Shown one piece after another: positions 25,626 to 38,756 of a stretch of 64,000 nucleotides of DNA. Source of the stretch: Nymphaea colorata (lineage: Eukaryota; Streptophyta; Magnoliopsida; Nymphaeales; Nymphaeaceae). The position numbers were made by a program, and so were the translations under genes. The stretch covers positions 36,943,115-37,007,114 of the forward strand of contig NC_045138.2 in the NCBI RefSeq assembly GCF_008831285.2, read 5' to 3'. The first letter of the stretch is position 1. The number at the start of each line of letters is the position of its first letter. The notes beneath the pieces were generated by a model, which did no database searches, was not told the DNA's origin, and saw only the letters and a list, made by a program, of their open reading frames with translations.

Positions 25626-28600
25626 GGTGGAATTATGATTCAACTCATGTGCCATCCACAGGCTTCTTGTTCCCGACATAGGTTGGCCTTGTGTCGCCTT
25701 CCTCAACCCACACGCCCAGCATGCACCAAGCCCGCACTCATTGAGATCAGCCTCATGGTCCTGGCCACAACCACACACCTAGCCGTGCCCCACTGCAGTC
25801 CCTACTTGTTGAAGCCCCTTTCAGCCGACTGCACCCACCCATCAACTCCTCTTCCAGACCCCTTTTGACCTTTGCACCTCTGCCCTTGGACTCGCTCTAT
25901 GCTTATCCCGGCGAGGGCCCCATGGCGGGCTCCGGCATATCACGGGGCCTCGCCCTCAACTTTTTTATTGGAAAAGGGATCACACTTAATTTAATTCAAA
26001 GGAAAAGGACGTGAGGCCATGTACCAAACACCAAGCTGCCGTATAAGCAGTGGCGCCGAGCCACATTCACGCTGGTGTGGGCAGTTGCTTACACCTGCTT
26101 CTTAGTTTTCTTTTATTTTTGCATTAAAATCGTTTAATATTTACTTTGTTATACAAGTAAGTGCCCCTTCACATGAAAACCTGTGAATCAGTGCCTCTCC
26201 AAAAAAAAAAAAAATAATAATCTGCCACTGCATAGAAGATGATGTCGTAGACTCTAAAACTTGGCATGTTCCAATCAACTCCAACCTAACCTTTTTCAAA
26301 AGCATGCCTTGATGCCAGCCCGTTGCAAACAGTTCTTTAGTTAGTGGAGCCGTGACAACCTTTTTTGAGGTAAGCATCAAAGCATTAGTGAAGAAATTCT
26401 GGTGTCGGTAACATCCCCATACAGTTCCGGTGAGGTCCTAACAGCAAAAATATGACTACGATCGTGCATTGTTATCAATATTGATTTTAATCTGGTACCG
26501 GATGATTGAAAACTTATCTGAATCGGCCCCTCTTTGGTAATTTCTTCTATTTAAAATTTAATCAATAAATATTTTAAAATATTTAATAAAGTAAAATAAA
26601 AGATCATTTCAAGTGAGCAGGAGGGAACTCCATTGCTTGACTGAGAGGCCAGCTACTGAAGATAGTGCCCCTTCTTCTTTTTTTTTTCCCTTTGATGGAG
26701 TTTGAAGAACAGGAATTGAAACTTTAGTTGCTTGAATGACTTATTATGCTTAAGATGAGGTCGCCTACGCTAAAAAATTTGAGGCTCTAAGTTGTTAGAA
26801 TCTACAACAAAAGCGAAAGCATCAACCGAATTACTTTCTGCTATCATCTTCCCAGATTTGATAGACAGGTAGATAATGCCTCGTCCTTATCCTGGAAATC
26901 TTGTCTAAAAAATCAAAATATACTCCTCGTGGATCATGTCCTCATCTTTGAGCCATCGGGTACTGAAGAAAGATGAAAAAGATAGCTGAAGCGTGAAGTT
27001 TTCTCCAACGCTAGTGTTCATGCAGTCATTCCATTGGCCCGAACCAAATATCTATAAAGCGTCTGCTTCCATCCCACCTTCACTGGCTTCTATTTGTTTC
27101 ATGATAAGTTAATCACTTATCATCAACCTTAGTGGATGGGTGATTGGTGTCATGGATTGTTGGCAATAAAGTTAGATACTTTTAAAAAACCCGTCTTTCA
27201 AATGGAACAGTTTGTAACTATTCCGTGAAACTATTCCAAAAGTTAGAGTAGATTCATAAAACATCAATAAATTTGTTTCAATATTTGGGGTATATTCATT
27301 CATGAAACAGTTACATATTGTTTTCTTTCGCCAAATGAATCATGAATGTACAAAAATGCAAAAGGTGCAGCGAGCCAACCCTCCTCCCGACCCCAAGCGC
27401 TTTCTTGCATGCCTTTTTGAAGATGTCAATTGCACCCAAAGATTGAGCAAGATTCCAGTGTTCTTTTTTCAATTGAACTATGTTTTTTAGTGAATATATA
27501 AGTACAAATAAACATATTTAGTAGTCTAGATTAGCCGCAAAACACCCACTGATATTATTTTATTAAGGTTTAATGCGGAGGCCTAACAAAAGTAGATCTT
27601 GAAAGTAAACATTTCCTCACAATTGTGTGCGCTGAGAGCACCAGAAAACAATAAAAGGGCCATGGATGGTGGCTGCGTGATGACCAGCTAGCAAGAATAC
27701 AGATTCAATTTATTTATGTAGGAGTCATCACGGTAGCTCCACTACTGCATCCAAGTCTTTCGAAGCAAGTGTACTAACTCTTACTTTTATATGCTTTCAA
27801 GTAAGCAACAAACAATGTTTCTCGACCTAACTGCAATTTCTACGTGCATATGTGAGCGTTCGAGTCAACGTTTCTCCTTCAATTAAACTCGAACAATGTA
27901 AGCAATCCAGCACACACAAACACGACCTTGACTTCCTCCTGGCTACTACTCGCATCACATGCATCTCATTAATATGGTGCTTCACCATTAGGTGTTGACC
28001 ATCTCCTCATATTGAGTCTTTCAACGAAAACAACAATGTATAGCGGTGGTTGTAATCCTGCACCGACCACATGACTAAGTCAACGGCTCACCATCGGTTG
28101 ACCTGGTCAAAGTCTGAGGCTAGTTGGTCAGCCCCTTGAGACTCAACTGTCTATGATCAATTAAACCAAGTCGTACCTGATTAAATGAAAATGGGTTATT
28201 TCTCTCTTTACAACTGCTACGGCCTTTCAATTCAATTCAATTCAATTCTTTATCAACAACTCATGTTGCTGAGAAACTGTGCCCTTAATTTAAAACTTGA
28301 CTTTGTGAGGGGTTAGTTGGAAAATAAATATCGATGGTCAATCATTCAATGAGGGAAGACTTTCTAGGCGCTCACAAACAGGATTAAAGAAAAAGTATTA
28401 AGAGAACACCGTGTTTTTTAAAATATACGTTCATGGAATGCATGGTCCAAGAACAATATGTTCTTGCTTCAAACAAACAATTGTTCTCTAGCGTTTGTTT
28501 GTTAAATATAACGGCCAAGCCCGCCAATTCGTTCAAGAAGCGATTGATCATCGATTGAGAGAATGGATGTGCAACGGCCAAAAATATTTTAAAAATAAAT

Positions 28601-28784
28601 AAAGAGTAAAAAAATAAATTAAAATAAAAAAGCACACAATAAAAATTATTTAGACTTGACACGTAGCGCGGCAATGGAATTAATTGACTTGGTGGACCAG
28701 ACCAGACCCTTGTAGTGTTTGCTAGGAATCACCAATTAGGGCCAATTAAAGTCTTAACATCCGTAATAACCCCGTATCGAGGGC

Positions 28785-28975
28785 AGAGTCAAGTGGGGCT
28801 GGCAAAAGCCTTGGCTGCAAGCCCCCTCCCCCACTCAAAAGGTTATATTTTTAAAAATTTATATATAATTTTTTAAAAATTACATTTGTTAGACGTGAAA
28901 AATTTTGAAAACTGCGGCTTTTGTCAAAATTTTGAAACTATAATTTGGTTCATCTCATCAAAAATTCCTAACTCA
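28785..28975. mobile_element. Degraded copy of the hAT-type MITE family
   Basis: It begins GGCAGAGTCAAGTGGGGC, has the A/T body with a TTTTTAAAAATT core and AAAATTTTGAAA-TATAATTTGG, and ends near CATCAAAAATTCC. It lacks the terminal GCCCCTG, so it is truncated or mutated at the right. Confidence 0.4.
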
Positions 28976-30209
28976 AACACTTTTTTAAGAATCGTGACTG
29001 CGTGAACCCGTGAATACCAGGAGTTGCAAGTGACAGCATCTTTAGTGTGTGCATTGGAATCCTTTCTTTTGCCTTTTGCATGCTTAACTCGCTCAACATA
29101 GTGTTTCCATTATCAATGCAATAGAGTAGGGCGTCTGAATCCAAACATGATCCAAGTAGTCTTAAGATACTTTGTTCTTTCACTCTAGAGATCACATACG
29201 TGGTAGTTGTGAAGTGCGTACAAGAACATCACATCATATAAGTATGTACAACAACATCACATCACATATAATGGTGTGAGGTCAACACTCTCTTTGAAGA
29301 AAAATACTTTTAATTAGCTCATATTATTATTTTTATTTATTTTATAAAGCTAATAACGGGTAGGCGCTATCCATTGATTGAATGGCCCAATTTGTCATAC
29401 GAGTTATCAAGTGGCGATTCGATCTCAATTCATGACTCTCATTGCTTGATTTGACATATTAGTCGACCAAAATAGATGGCTACTTAGTTTGACTAGTGCG
29501 TAGACCTTTCCACCTTGGCAAAGGAAATAAATTGTTGAACTGTGATACAAGCTTATATATATAAACCATCAACCCTCCTGGAATTCGATACTGACCCATC
29601 CAAGGTCTAGGAGGTTGCAACTTCATGAAACTCGGGCTCTATTGAGCTGTCGGAAATAAGAAACACTATTTTTTTTTTAATAAGATGTGTTTCTATGACA
29701 TGCGTTTCAAGAGCACTATGCTTTGGTTGTTAGATCTAGAAATAATATCCATAATCAAAACACTTTTTGTAGAATGAAAATTCAATATTTTTTTAGATAA
29801 TGTATTATGTATTCTACCAGTACAATGGTCTTCCTACCACCAGACCTGGAAGCCTTAAATGGCTTTATCCCGCCCTTATGAAGGCATTGTTGGAGGCCAC
29901 ACCTTCTTTCTCAAGAAAGATGACGTAAATGATTATGAAAGACAAGGCAAGAAAATAAAGGCGTGACACCGTCAGCCTTTTTCAGTTTGACTTTGAAACA
30001 TTCACCGGGGTGGGCATCTGGGTCAGGCCGACCTGGGACCCATTTTGGCAGTTCGGGCCCTAGGCCTGAGCCCGGCCTGATTCACCTATTTAGTTTTAAA
30101 TATATATATATAATATAAAATTTTAAAAAATTATCGGATTCAAGCCCCTAGCAGAACAACCACCCCTATGCTTCACTGTCCACAAATGCTCAAAGACACA
30201 AGAGCTAGA

Positions 30210-30445
30210 AGGGTGCGTTTGGATGTCTAAAACTTTCACGAAACCATATGCAAACTTTTCTTAATGAGTTTTTGAAAACTTGGTCTTTTAATGAGTTTTT
30301 GAAAGCTTAGTTTGCACGTCTGGATAACCAAGTAAAAACCAGGTTTTTAATGAAAAATCTGTTGGAGTTGGGGGTTCCAAGTTTTTCATCTTCATATGAA
30401 ATCCCAGTTTTATAGATAATTTTCTTGTCATCCAAACACTTTCAA
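30210..30445. mobile_element. Fold-back MITE-like element
   Basis: Inverted nonamers GTTTGGATG (30217-30225) and CATCCAAAC (30429-30437) bracket an A/T-rich body. The body contains two tandem copies of TTAATGAGTTTTTGAAA. Similar sequence (CTGTTGGAG followed by a purine-rich run, then CCCAGTTTTA) recurs at 44885-45115, supporting a dispersed family. Confidence 0.4.
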
Positions 30446-31689
30446 AAAGTGGTTTGGAGGCAAAACCAGAAGGAGAAAGTGGCATACAAACGCTTCTGAA
30501 ACCTTTTCAACCCCAAAGGCTCAAATGACTCACAAGTTTATGAAAACTATCCTTATAACATGAATTTTGAGAGTCATAAACTAAGTATCTTCCAAAACAC
30601 ACTCTCTTAACACAAAACTAAGATCCAAAACTATTACACGCAACCCAACGTTCTTTTCAACAAACGGTTCGCAAGACGCTAAGAGCTGCACTTACGCACG
30701 CCGGTGTCGGGGTGGGCTTGAGATATGGACCATCGATGCTCCGGCTAGATAACGACATCAGTGGTGAAATTCTGGCGGCCGGCGATTGGGCAAGAGACTC
30801 TGATATGTCCACTCAGAGAGGAAGAGAAGATTGAGTTGAGCAGGTGACCGGGAGAATCAAACACAAGGAAAGGTGAATTCAAGGTTACACTGTTGTGTGG
30901 TCATCACTCATCAGCTTGGCGGTGAAGCCAAATGGCCAAGTCTCAGGCATTGGGTACGTGGGTCCACCCACCCATTGGGGATTGGAACCGCCCCATTCAC
31001 GCCGACTACGATTGGAAAAGGTTGCGCTATCTTGCCCAGGAGATTCTAGTGTTGACTCCGTCATTGGTTATCTGATAGAGAGGTCCCACCATCGCTTCTA
31101 TGAGTGGATCACGGAGAGTCGTCGACCGGCATTTTTTAAATTTGACGGTCCATATTGCGGTCGCATTTAAATACCTCGATTTTGGCCTAAAATTGGAATT
31201 AAGAAGAATTTAAGACGCTCTTTTTGTAATAGATGAAACTGCAAGCGTAATTTTTTTTTTCCTCTCTTTTTTTTTTTTAATTTTATTTTTTCACGTGAAA
31301 AAGTACTAGTGCGGATACAATTTTCCAAAACACCATGTCCTTTGTTTGTTTCAACAAATATTAGTGCGGCTACGACTAGCATTTGATTGTTTGATATGAA
31401 AACATGTATAATCATCTCATCCATGTTTCTTAGAAAAAGAACATAGTGTTCATGAAATACGATGCAGTGTTATCAAACAGTCGTAGATTCCAACAAATCA
31501 CATGTGAACTAGAGAATATTAACATCTTCGCTTGACATAAAGTAAGTTTTACTTTCACATGCAATAATTTTGGCAAAAAAAAAGTTCGTGTATTTTCGCT
31601 TGGTGACAATCGACAAACTTTTTCGTTTCTGTGCAGGCGTCACATATACCTCTATCGATATAAAGGACGAAAAGAAAAGTTGAAACACA

Positions 31690-31868
31690 GAGTCAAGATA
31701 GGGTCCACTTGGGTTTTGGCCTCATCTCAATTTTTTTTTTAAAAATTGATATCTAAATTATAGAAAATTCCACTTATTATACATAAATGATATTTCGGCT
31801 CTAGTCAAAATTTAAAAACTTTAATTCGACTATTCTCATAAAAAATTTCTGATTTCACCCCTGCCCAC
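31690..31868. mobile_element. Degraded copy of the hAT-type MITE family
   Basis: The right end CACCCCTG and the preceding CTCATAAAAAATTTCTG match the family layout. The left end (AGTCAAGATAGGGTCC) is diverged and no target duplication is visible. Confidence 0.4.
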
Positions 31869-32764
31869 AAGAACTTTTCAGGTTTTGCTATTAAAACTTA
31901 GTTATCTCTCACGATATCATGTTTTTATCATCCAAATCTCGGTTTAAAACCCAGTTTTATGTGTCATCCAAACGGCTTTTAAGTTTTTCCACAGCATAAG
32001 CATGTTCGCCTCGCCGGTGCATGTCCGTGCATGCATGTGTTAAAGAACCCAAATCTAAATTAACTTCCTGTATCAAGTAAGCCTGGCATATATTCTTGAA
32101 CAAAAAAGTGAGGTACACATTTCGCTAAGATGAGTGGAGGTTCTTAGATATCTGGTTGCCATGCAACTAGGAACGTGATAATAGTCCTCAAGGATGTACC
32201 AGTTGAAGAGGCGTGGGCTTCATATTTTCTATAATATCTTAGGTGCACAAAATCACATGGTATCTCAACCAAACTTGATGTGCCAAAAGGTATCTTCTTT
32301 ATCAAAGTGTGGACAAAGAGACTTTCCAACAGACTGGCATGTGAGTGATCCAACAACATGCCAAAAATAATGCATAATCATTTAGTAATTTTCGGTAGTG
32401 GAGGTCAATTTTTTGAGATTAATGATATCTATCTAGGGACCAAAGAAGAAAAAGAAAAGCAAATCATCATTCATCCTTCCTTGGACCTACAAATGTCCAT
32501 AGCTTTCGAAGAAGTCCATTAGGCTAATTTATTAATAAAAAAGCATGGTAATTTTGACCTATCTTCCAAATAGTTCCTTGAGCTATTGAACATAAACCCA
32601 AAAGCTCCTCTCCTGTCTAACTTTATTAACCTTTCCATCTTCCATTTCTCTCCATCCAACCATCATATTCTTTTTCCTTTCCCTTCGCTTTCCACTTATT
32701 TTCCGGATTGACAAACCATCAATATTACTTAAAACATTCTCATTTTCCTCCCCACGTCTAAGCT

Positions 32765-33155
32765 TGGCAAAATCGGGGCTGGAGCCCAGGCCGACCATTC
32801 CAACACGAGCTCGAGCCCAGCTCGATTAAAGAGTTTATGAACACCAGGTACCTGCCAGCGGCTTGGCCCGGTGCCCAGCCTTACCCATAACCGCTGGGCA
32901 TTACGGTCTCTAGATCAAAGACTAGAAGCGAGGATTGTGGTGGAGAAATGTGATTTGCAAGGCCAAAACCAAAACCGGTTCCAAGTTTCAAAACCAAAAT
33001 TTAGGGTTCTTCAAAGTAATTTACTTTTTGTAAAAATGAAAAGTGGGAATCGAGTAGGGTTAAACAAGTCGAGTTCTATTGAGTCAACTGAATCTCGAAT
33101 CATTTATAAACTCGACCCCAGCTCGACTTGAGTCGGGACCGAGCTGTCCACCCGT
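32765..33155. mobile_element. CGAGCTCGAG-rich transposon-like remnant next to the NPF promoter
   Basis: Repeated CAGCTCGA, CGAGCTCGAGCCCAGCTCG and CTCGACTTGAGTCGGGACCGAGCTG motifs mark both ends of a ~390 bp block. This composition is typical of old plant DNA-transposon derivatives. Its right end is only about 90 bp upstream of the TATA box at 33245. Exact termini could not be fixed. Confidence 0.35.
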
Positions 33156-33244
33156 TGTACTACATTGCTCCATACATATAAAAAAAAAAAAAAAAACTCA
33201 ACATACGAGTGTGACCCACACGCTCCCATGTGATGTACTGATGC

Positions 33245-33250
33245 TATAAA
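33245..33250 (+). promoter_or_regulatory. TATA box of the NPF3-like gene
   Basis: TATAAA lies in GCTATAAAAGAG, 67 bases before the first ATG at 33317. It predicts transcription start near 33275-33280, followed by a CT-rich leader of about 40 nt that contains no other ATG. Confidence 0.7.
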
Positions 33251-33316
33251 AGAGCCCGTGCCTTTGCTTTCTTATCGCGTCCTCCATCTCCCTCTCCTCC
33301 CAAATTCCCTCCCACC

Positions 33317-35719
33317 ATGCTCCCTTGTTTCCCCTCCAAAGTCAGAAGCAGCTCGCCGGAAAGTCCACCGGCTAACACCATGGAGTCCAAAGAGAAGAGA
33401 AGGGGAGGGCTCAGGACAATGCCCTTCATTCTTGGTATGGTCATTTGTTTCGTTTTTTTCCACTCGATTTTTCTTCCGACCATCAGCGGAAAGCGTGCGG
33501 TTAACTTCCTTTCCCTTTTTCATCCACAGCCACCGACGTGTGCGACCGGTTTGCGGCCACCGGATTCTCCTCTAATATGATCACTTACTTGACTCAAGTG
33601 CTTCACATGCCTATGGTTCAGGCCTCTAACACGCTCACAAATTTTGCCGGCACGGCGGCCTTAACACCACTGATCGGCGGGTTGATTGCCGATTCTTTTG
33701 CCGGAAGATTTTGGACCATTGCCGTTGCTTCCGTCATCTACCAGCTGGTAAGTAATAGTACCTAACCACAATTAGTAATCTCCTCTGCTTTCCGTCAGTT
33801 GAACTGTCCAGATCTTGATCAGTGATGGGTGATCATGATATCGGTCCTAGATGAGCGGCCATGGCTTAGCTTGAGCTGTGATTTTAGCTCAGTCGAAGAG
33901 TCTCTTGTGAAAAGGGAAAACGGAATTGTTGGTTCTGAGAGTGGCAGGAAACACGGAGCTCTAAGTTTAAGATCGGTGCTCAAAAAGAACATGGCATAGA
34001 ACATGAAGATTGCCAGAGTTCCAAACCCTAGTTTCTCCCGAGAAAGACAGAGAGTAGTGTCTTAGGAGAAGATGAACCTTGGAGTCACTAAAATTATCGG
34101 TGGATACAGATAAGAATAGTCTACACATCACGCCCACATTTATTTTTTTTTATCACTTTTCTTTCTTCGTTTATTTATTGTGATAAAAACTAAGGCCATC
34201 TTGTTTGCTCTACGCTTTTATAATGGTTTGGGACCTTTGTTTTATGAACATGTCAGATTTGTCAACCTATGTTCACCTTGCCCCATGCTCCCCTTGATAA
34301 ACCTCGGGCATTTCGCACTTTTAAACTCAGAAATTCACGCATTAGAAAATGAATGTCACTTTTAACTATGTGTACAATTCCTCTCTTTGTAATTGGGAGA
34401 ACTTGGTGGCGTTTTTTGAATTTCTTAATTTTTAGGTTCTAGTTAAACAGGTACCGTTCAGTAATAAAAGAAATGCAATTTTTTTAGAAAAGGATGTATT
34501 TTAGGATAAAAAACTGTTGGCTCTGTGGTATGGAAGGGAAAAACTAGGTAGATAAGTTGTTTATTTGTAATTGGTGGTGCCCTGGTCAAGGGTTCAGACA
34601 AGACAGCGACCTTTGCCAAGTGCATGCATCAAATAATTGCGACAATGAAAGAAGGAATTTTCTACTTTTAATTTTAAAAAGGGACTATCTTTTCCAATTT
34701 TCCTAATAAAAGTCACTTTAAAAAAAAAAAAAACTGTCAAATAAGAGCTTCAAATATACTTCCCTCGATCGACAAAAAAAAAAAAAAATCTTATTTGAGA
34801 GCTTTCCTGAAAAGCGAGACCGCCATTAAGAAAATTTGCAAAAAAGTGATTTTTTCTGTAATTTATATGCCTTCAATATAATTGTGAGTCGTAGTTCGAT
34901 GCTGGGACCAAATCATTGACTTAAAAAGTCATTAGGTCACGAGCTGTGACAGCATGTTTCGAACTCGACAGGTTGGCTTTAGGTGGCCCTCCCTGGACCG
35001 CCCACTTTCATACGGCGAGCCTGAGTTCAGTAGTCCTCAACTTTGCTCAGTCACCCTCCAACTTGGCAAATTGGCTTCAGCGATAACGACACAACCTCAG
35101 TTCCCTAAGAAACTTTTTTCCATCTGAAACTTTGTTGTCGTCAACAAGCTCAATAATGTCTTCCGTAACTTGAGGAAAATACTGGAAAACAGGCTCTTGG
35201 AACTCGTTTTCCCGAGAATCTTTTTCTCATATGCGATACACGAGAACGATTTGAACTGGAAAAGGACTCGCGATTTTGTAGAAGACGAGAAGAGATTCTC
35301 AGGGGAGGAAATAATTATTTCTCTATTGGGCTGTTTCCCTTGCCGAAGTACAACTCCAGCTACGAAGCTGGAGAAATAGATGGATGAAATTTTCCTTCTT
35401 TGTGTGCTCCATGCTTTATGCGTTATATGATAGCTATTTTCAAACCGCTTTTGTGAAAAAAAGTTTACTACGTAACTGCTCAAAGTAAAAGGGGTTTACT
35501 GCTAGCCAAAGTTTTGGTCATGGCGGTTCAATAGGATGCTTGGGTGGCTCAGCCACTGTCCTCCTTTTGGTGGCGTAAAATCCTTCAAAAACCACCACGC
35601 AACAGTGCTGCCTTTTAAGAGATGAGTTACAGACATATATATATATATATATATATAATCAACTGGCAGGTAGCATTTTAATGAACACCATTGATGTAGT
35701 GAAATGGACTTGCCACCCT

Positions 35720-35774
<55 letters not shown>

Positions 35775-36772
35775 TATGGCGCAGAGCCAAGGGGCCTAGT
35801 TAAAAAATAAAAAATAAAATTTACACGTAAATTTTAAGAAAAATCATTTTTCCCATGTAAAAATTTAAAAAAATGATATTTTGCCATTGTCAAATTTTTA
35901 AAAGTACAATTCAATTTTCCTCATTAAAAACTTTTGGTTCCGCCCTTGATTCTATTTATAATGCTCCTACTTTATTGAATGTTCTGGTGCCAATGAAAGG
36001 GCTGCCAGCGGTTCGCTCCATCCCATGCTCGGATCAGGAGTGGAGGCAATGTGGGCATTGTAGGGGCAATTGCCCTCAGAAGAAATTCATAATTTTATGT
36101 TGATATTTTAGGGATATTTTCTTTATTTACATGTTGGTGTGCCTTATAAATTTAAAATTTTATAACAAATACCCCTTAACTAGAAATTTCTGTCTCTCCC
36201 CCTCGTTCGGGTACCGGAAATCTTGCTGCTGGTTTCTTTCCACCCCTACTCAGAATAGGTCCCAGACTCCCCATTGAAACCCACCAGAGTAGTTTGGTTC
36301 GAGGTCTAATATTGTTGACATTCAGAACAACCACCAACTCCATGTAATAATTCGACCATATGCTTTAACATAAATGTTAGGTGGACTTTCTTGTGTTTTC
36401 ATTATTAAAAAGCTGGCACAAGTTGGTTCGACATTATCCCTCTTGATGGGCCCGAACCCAAAACCAGACCTGGCAGGTGCACATGGTTGGAGTGAATCCT
36501 AGGTGCCTGTCTGCCTCAAAAGTCAAAACCAATAAAATAAGGTTGGTTCATTAATTTGCATATTAATACAAATGGCTGCTGAGAGAGAGAGCTGACGAAA
36601 TGGGAATTCATTCAAGATAAAAGTAGTGACACAATGTCACCAAACATCAAGTAATAAGAGTGAAAGGTAAAAGCGGCAAAAGAAAAAAAGTAAGTGCAAT
36701 ATATGCAAAAGACTGCTTGATCTGAATGATGTTGTATGTTGCTTCATTGTCAACGATGCAATGAAATCCACA

Positions 36773-36803
<31 letters not shown>

Positions 36804-38756
36804 CTACCTTTTGTCAATATATCTTGTATGTTATGTTGTCAATGAAAAGAAAAATTCTTTGTTATTTTCACGATTTAAATTACTCCAGGAGTGTGGTATG
36901 GTTTGGGAAGGGATTTAAAGTGAGTTTTAAAACTTGGATTCATGTTCGCAGGGAATGCTATGCCTGACCTTGTCCGCTATCCTTAGGGGCACCAGGCCTC
37001 CGCCCTGTTCCGGTCAGCAACCATGCCAAGAGGCATCGACAGGGCAGCTATGGATCCTCTACTTCTCACTCCTCTTGACCTCCATAGGGTCGGGCGGGCT
37101 CAGGCCCTGCGTGGTAGCCTTCGGCGCCGACCAGCTTGACTTGAGCAAGTCCAAAAAGACCAAGGACAAGACCTCCAATTTCTTCAACTGGTACTATTTC
37201 TGCATGGGTGTGGCCAGCTTGCTCGCCCTGACCCTTGTCGTCTACATTCAAGACAATGTGGGGTGGGGTTGGGGCCTGGGCGTGCCAACCATAGTCATGA
37301 CCATTTCGGTGGTCGTCTTTCTTCTCGGCTACCCGCTCTATGTCTTCTACCGGCCCTCCGGCAGCCCGCTAACCCGGCTCACGCAAGTGGTTGTCGCGGC
37401 GATCAGGAAGAGAAGTGCGATCAGACCAAATGACGGCAATGAGTTGTATCAGAACAGGGAGATGGATGCTTCAATCTCGATCACAGGGAGGCTTCTTCAC
37501 TCGGACCAGTACAAGTGAGCACTAGCTTCTTTTCTACATGGTTTTGACCATCATTTTAGATCATGCAGGGACCTCATGTTAGAACATGGCTATGCCTACA
37601 TGAATTAACACAAGATCACTAAAATGCCCTCCATCTCAATTAGATGAAAGCCAGAGACTATTTCTGATGACGCATTTGGAAGACAATGAAGTATTTAATG
37701 AGCTTGGCATGAAGCATAATTTTGTCAAGAGAATAGATTATGAGTGTTAGAACCGTGTTCCAGCGGATGATCATATTGATAATACTCCTTTGGCATGTAA
37801 ATTTTTTCAGGTGCCTTGACAGAGCTGCCATAATAACGGAACGCGACTTCACAGAAGGCGGCAACCCCAAGCCATGGCGACTCTCCACCGTTCACCGTGT
37901 GGAAGAGCTAAAATCGATCATCCGGACGCTTCCAGTCTGGGCTGCCACTATCTTGCTGGTCACCGCCTCTTCTCACCAGAACACGTTTTCGATCCAACAG
38001 GCGCGAACCATGGACCGGCACCTGGTTGGGTCCTTCAAGATCCCTCCTGCCACCATGAACGTCTTCACAATCCTCTCCCTGCTAATAACTCTTGCTCTCT
38101 ACGACCACGTCATAGTTCCACTGAGGGAGAAGTACGCCAGCAAGCCTGTTAAGTGGTCGTACTTCCGGCGGATGGGCATCGGCATGGGGGTGTCCATTTT
38201 GAGTACGTTTGTGGCCGGATTCGTCGAAGTCAAGCGGAAAAATGCCGCAGCTCAGGCAGGGCTACTAAGCCAGCCCCGCACAACCATACCAATCAGTGTT
38301 TTTTGGCTAATACCGCAGTACAGTCTTCATGGCATATCTGAAGCATTCACTCACGTAGGCCACCTTCAATTTCTCTACGACCAGTCGCCGGAAAGTATGC
38401 GAAGCTTCGGAATCGCGCTCTTTTGGATAGCAATCTCATTAGGAAATTACTTGAGCACACTAGTAGTATCACTGGTTCATAAGTATACTGGCAAGGAACA
38501 CAATTGGCTGCCTAACCATAACCTCAATAAGGGCAGATTAGAGTACTACTATTGGTTCATAACAGGCCTCCAGATTGTGAATTTGGGGTACTACATAATT
38601 TGCACCTTGTTCTATACATATAAGCCCTTGGAGGTGGCACCTCTGGAAAACCAGGCCAATGGTGTGGATGGTAATGGACATGTTGAGCTAGCTGCAAGCG
38701 GCGTGAATGAGCGGGAGATCAGGGACCCAGAGGTGGGTGCGGCACGGTCTGTGTAA
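33317..38756 (+). CDS. NRT1/PTR family (NPF3-like) proton-coupled transporter
   Basis: Four exons join in frame: 33317-33434, 33530-33747, 36952-37514 and 37811-38756, giving 614 residues. NPF proteins are twelve-helix membrane transporters for nitrate, peptides or hormones; Arabidopsis NPF3.1 transports nitrate/nitrite and gibberellin. Visible family features are TNFAGTAALTPLIGGLIADSF near residues 75-100, FNWYYFCMG at 190-198 followed by YIQDNVGWGWGLG, LSTVHRVEELKSIIR in the central loop, and PESMRSFGIALFW late in the protein. Order and wording match NPF3.1 throughout. The first ATG after the TATA box is 33317. An in-frame ATG at 33380 in a strong CACCATGG context would give 593 residues, closer to the Arabidopsis length. 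The helix-1 motif reads DVCDR (42-46) instead of ExxER. Intron 2 is 3.2 kb and repeat-filled. Substrate cannot be inferred. Confidence 0.93.
35635..35770. repeat. (AT)n and (CT)n(AT)n microsatellites in NPF intron 2
   Basis: An AT run at about 35635-35657 is followed 60 bases later by a CT run passing into a long AT run (35719-35770). Both lie inside the 3.2 kb intron. A further (AC)n(AT)n run lies at 36771-36803. Confidence 0.9.
35768..35952. mobile_element. Degraded hAT-type MITE copy in NPF intron 2
   Basis: The left end GGCGCAGAGCCAAGGGGCC and right end TTTGGTTCCGCCCTTG are imperfect inverted versions of each other. They enclose the A/T body typical of the family (CCCATGTAAAAATTT, CAAATTTTTAAAAGTACAATTC). 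No target duplication is clear. Confidence 0.45.

Larger units (their letters stand above)
21000..33240. other. Gene-poor intergenic stretch rich in degraded repeats
   Basis: No gene was recognised across this 12 kb. It contains the SINE-like, MITE and fold-back pieces listed separately, A/T-rich spacers (24120-24500), a (TTCAA)4 tract at about 28227-28247, and a diverged ~30 bp tandem repeat at 29215-29275. A short open stretch at 23604-23845 follows a TTTGTTGCAG that could serve as a splice acceptor, but its translation matches no family I know. Confidence 0.6.

Noticed and set aside
30895-31170. A 91-codon plus-strand frame
   Set aside because: No recognisable similarity, no splice or promoter context; most likely chance in a GC-richer patch.
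35097-35483. A 128-codon minus-strand frame and an overlapping plus-strand frame inside NPF intron 2
   Set aside because: Both strands are open over the same bases, the longer frame has no recognisable domain, and the region is intronic to a well-supported gene.
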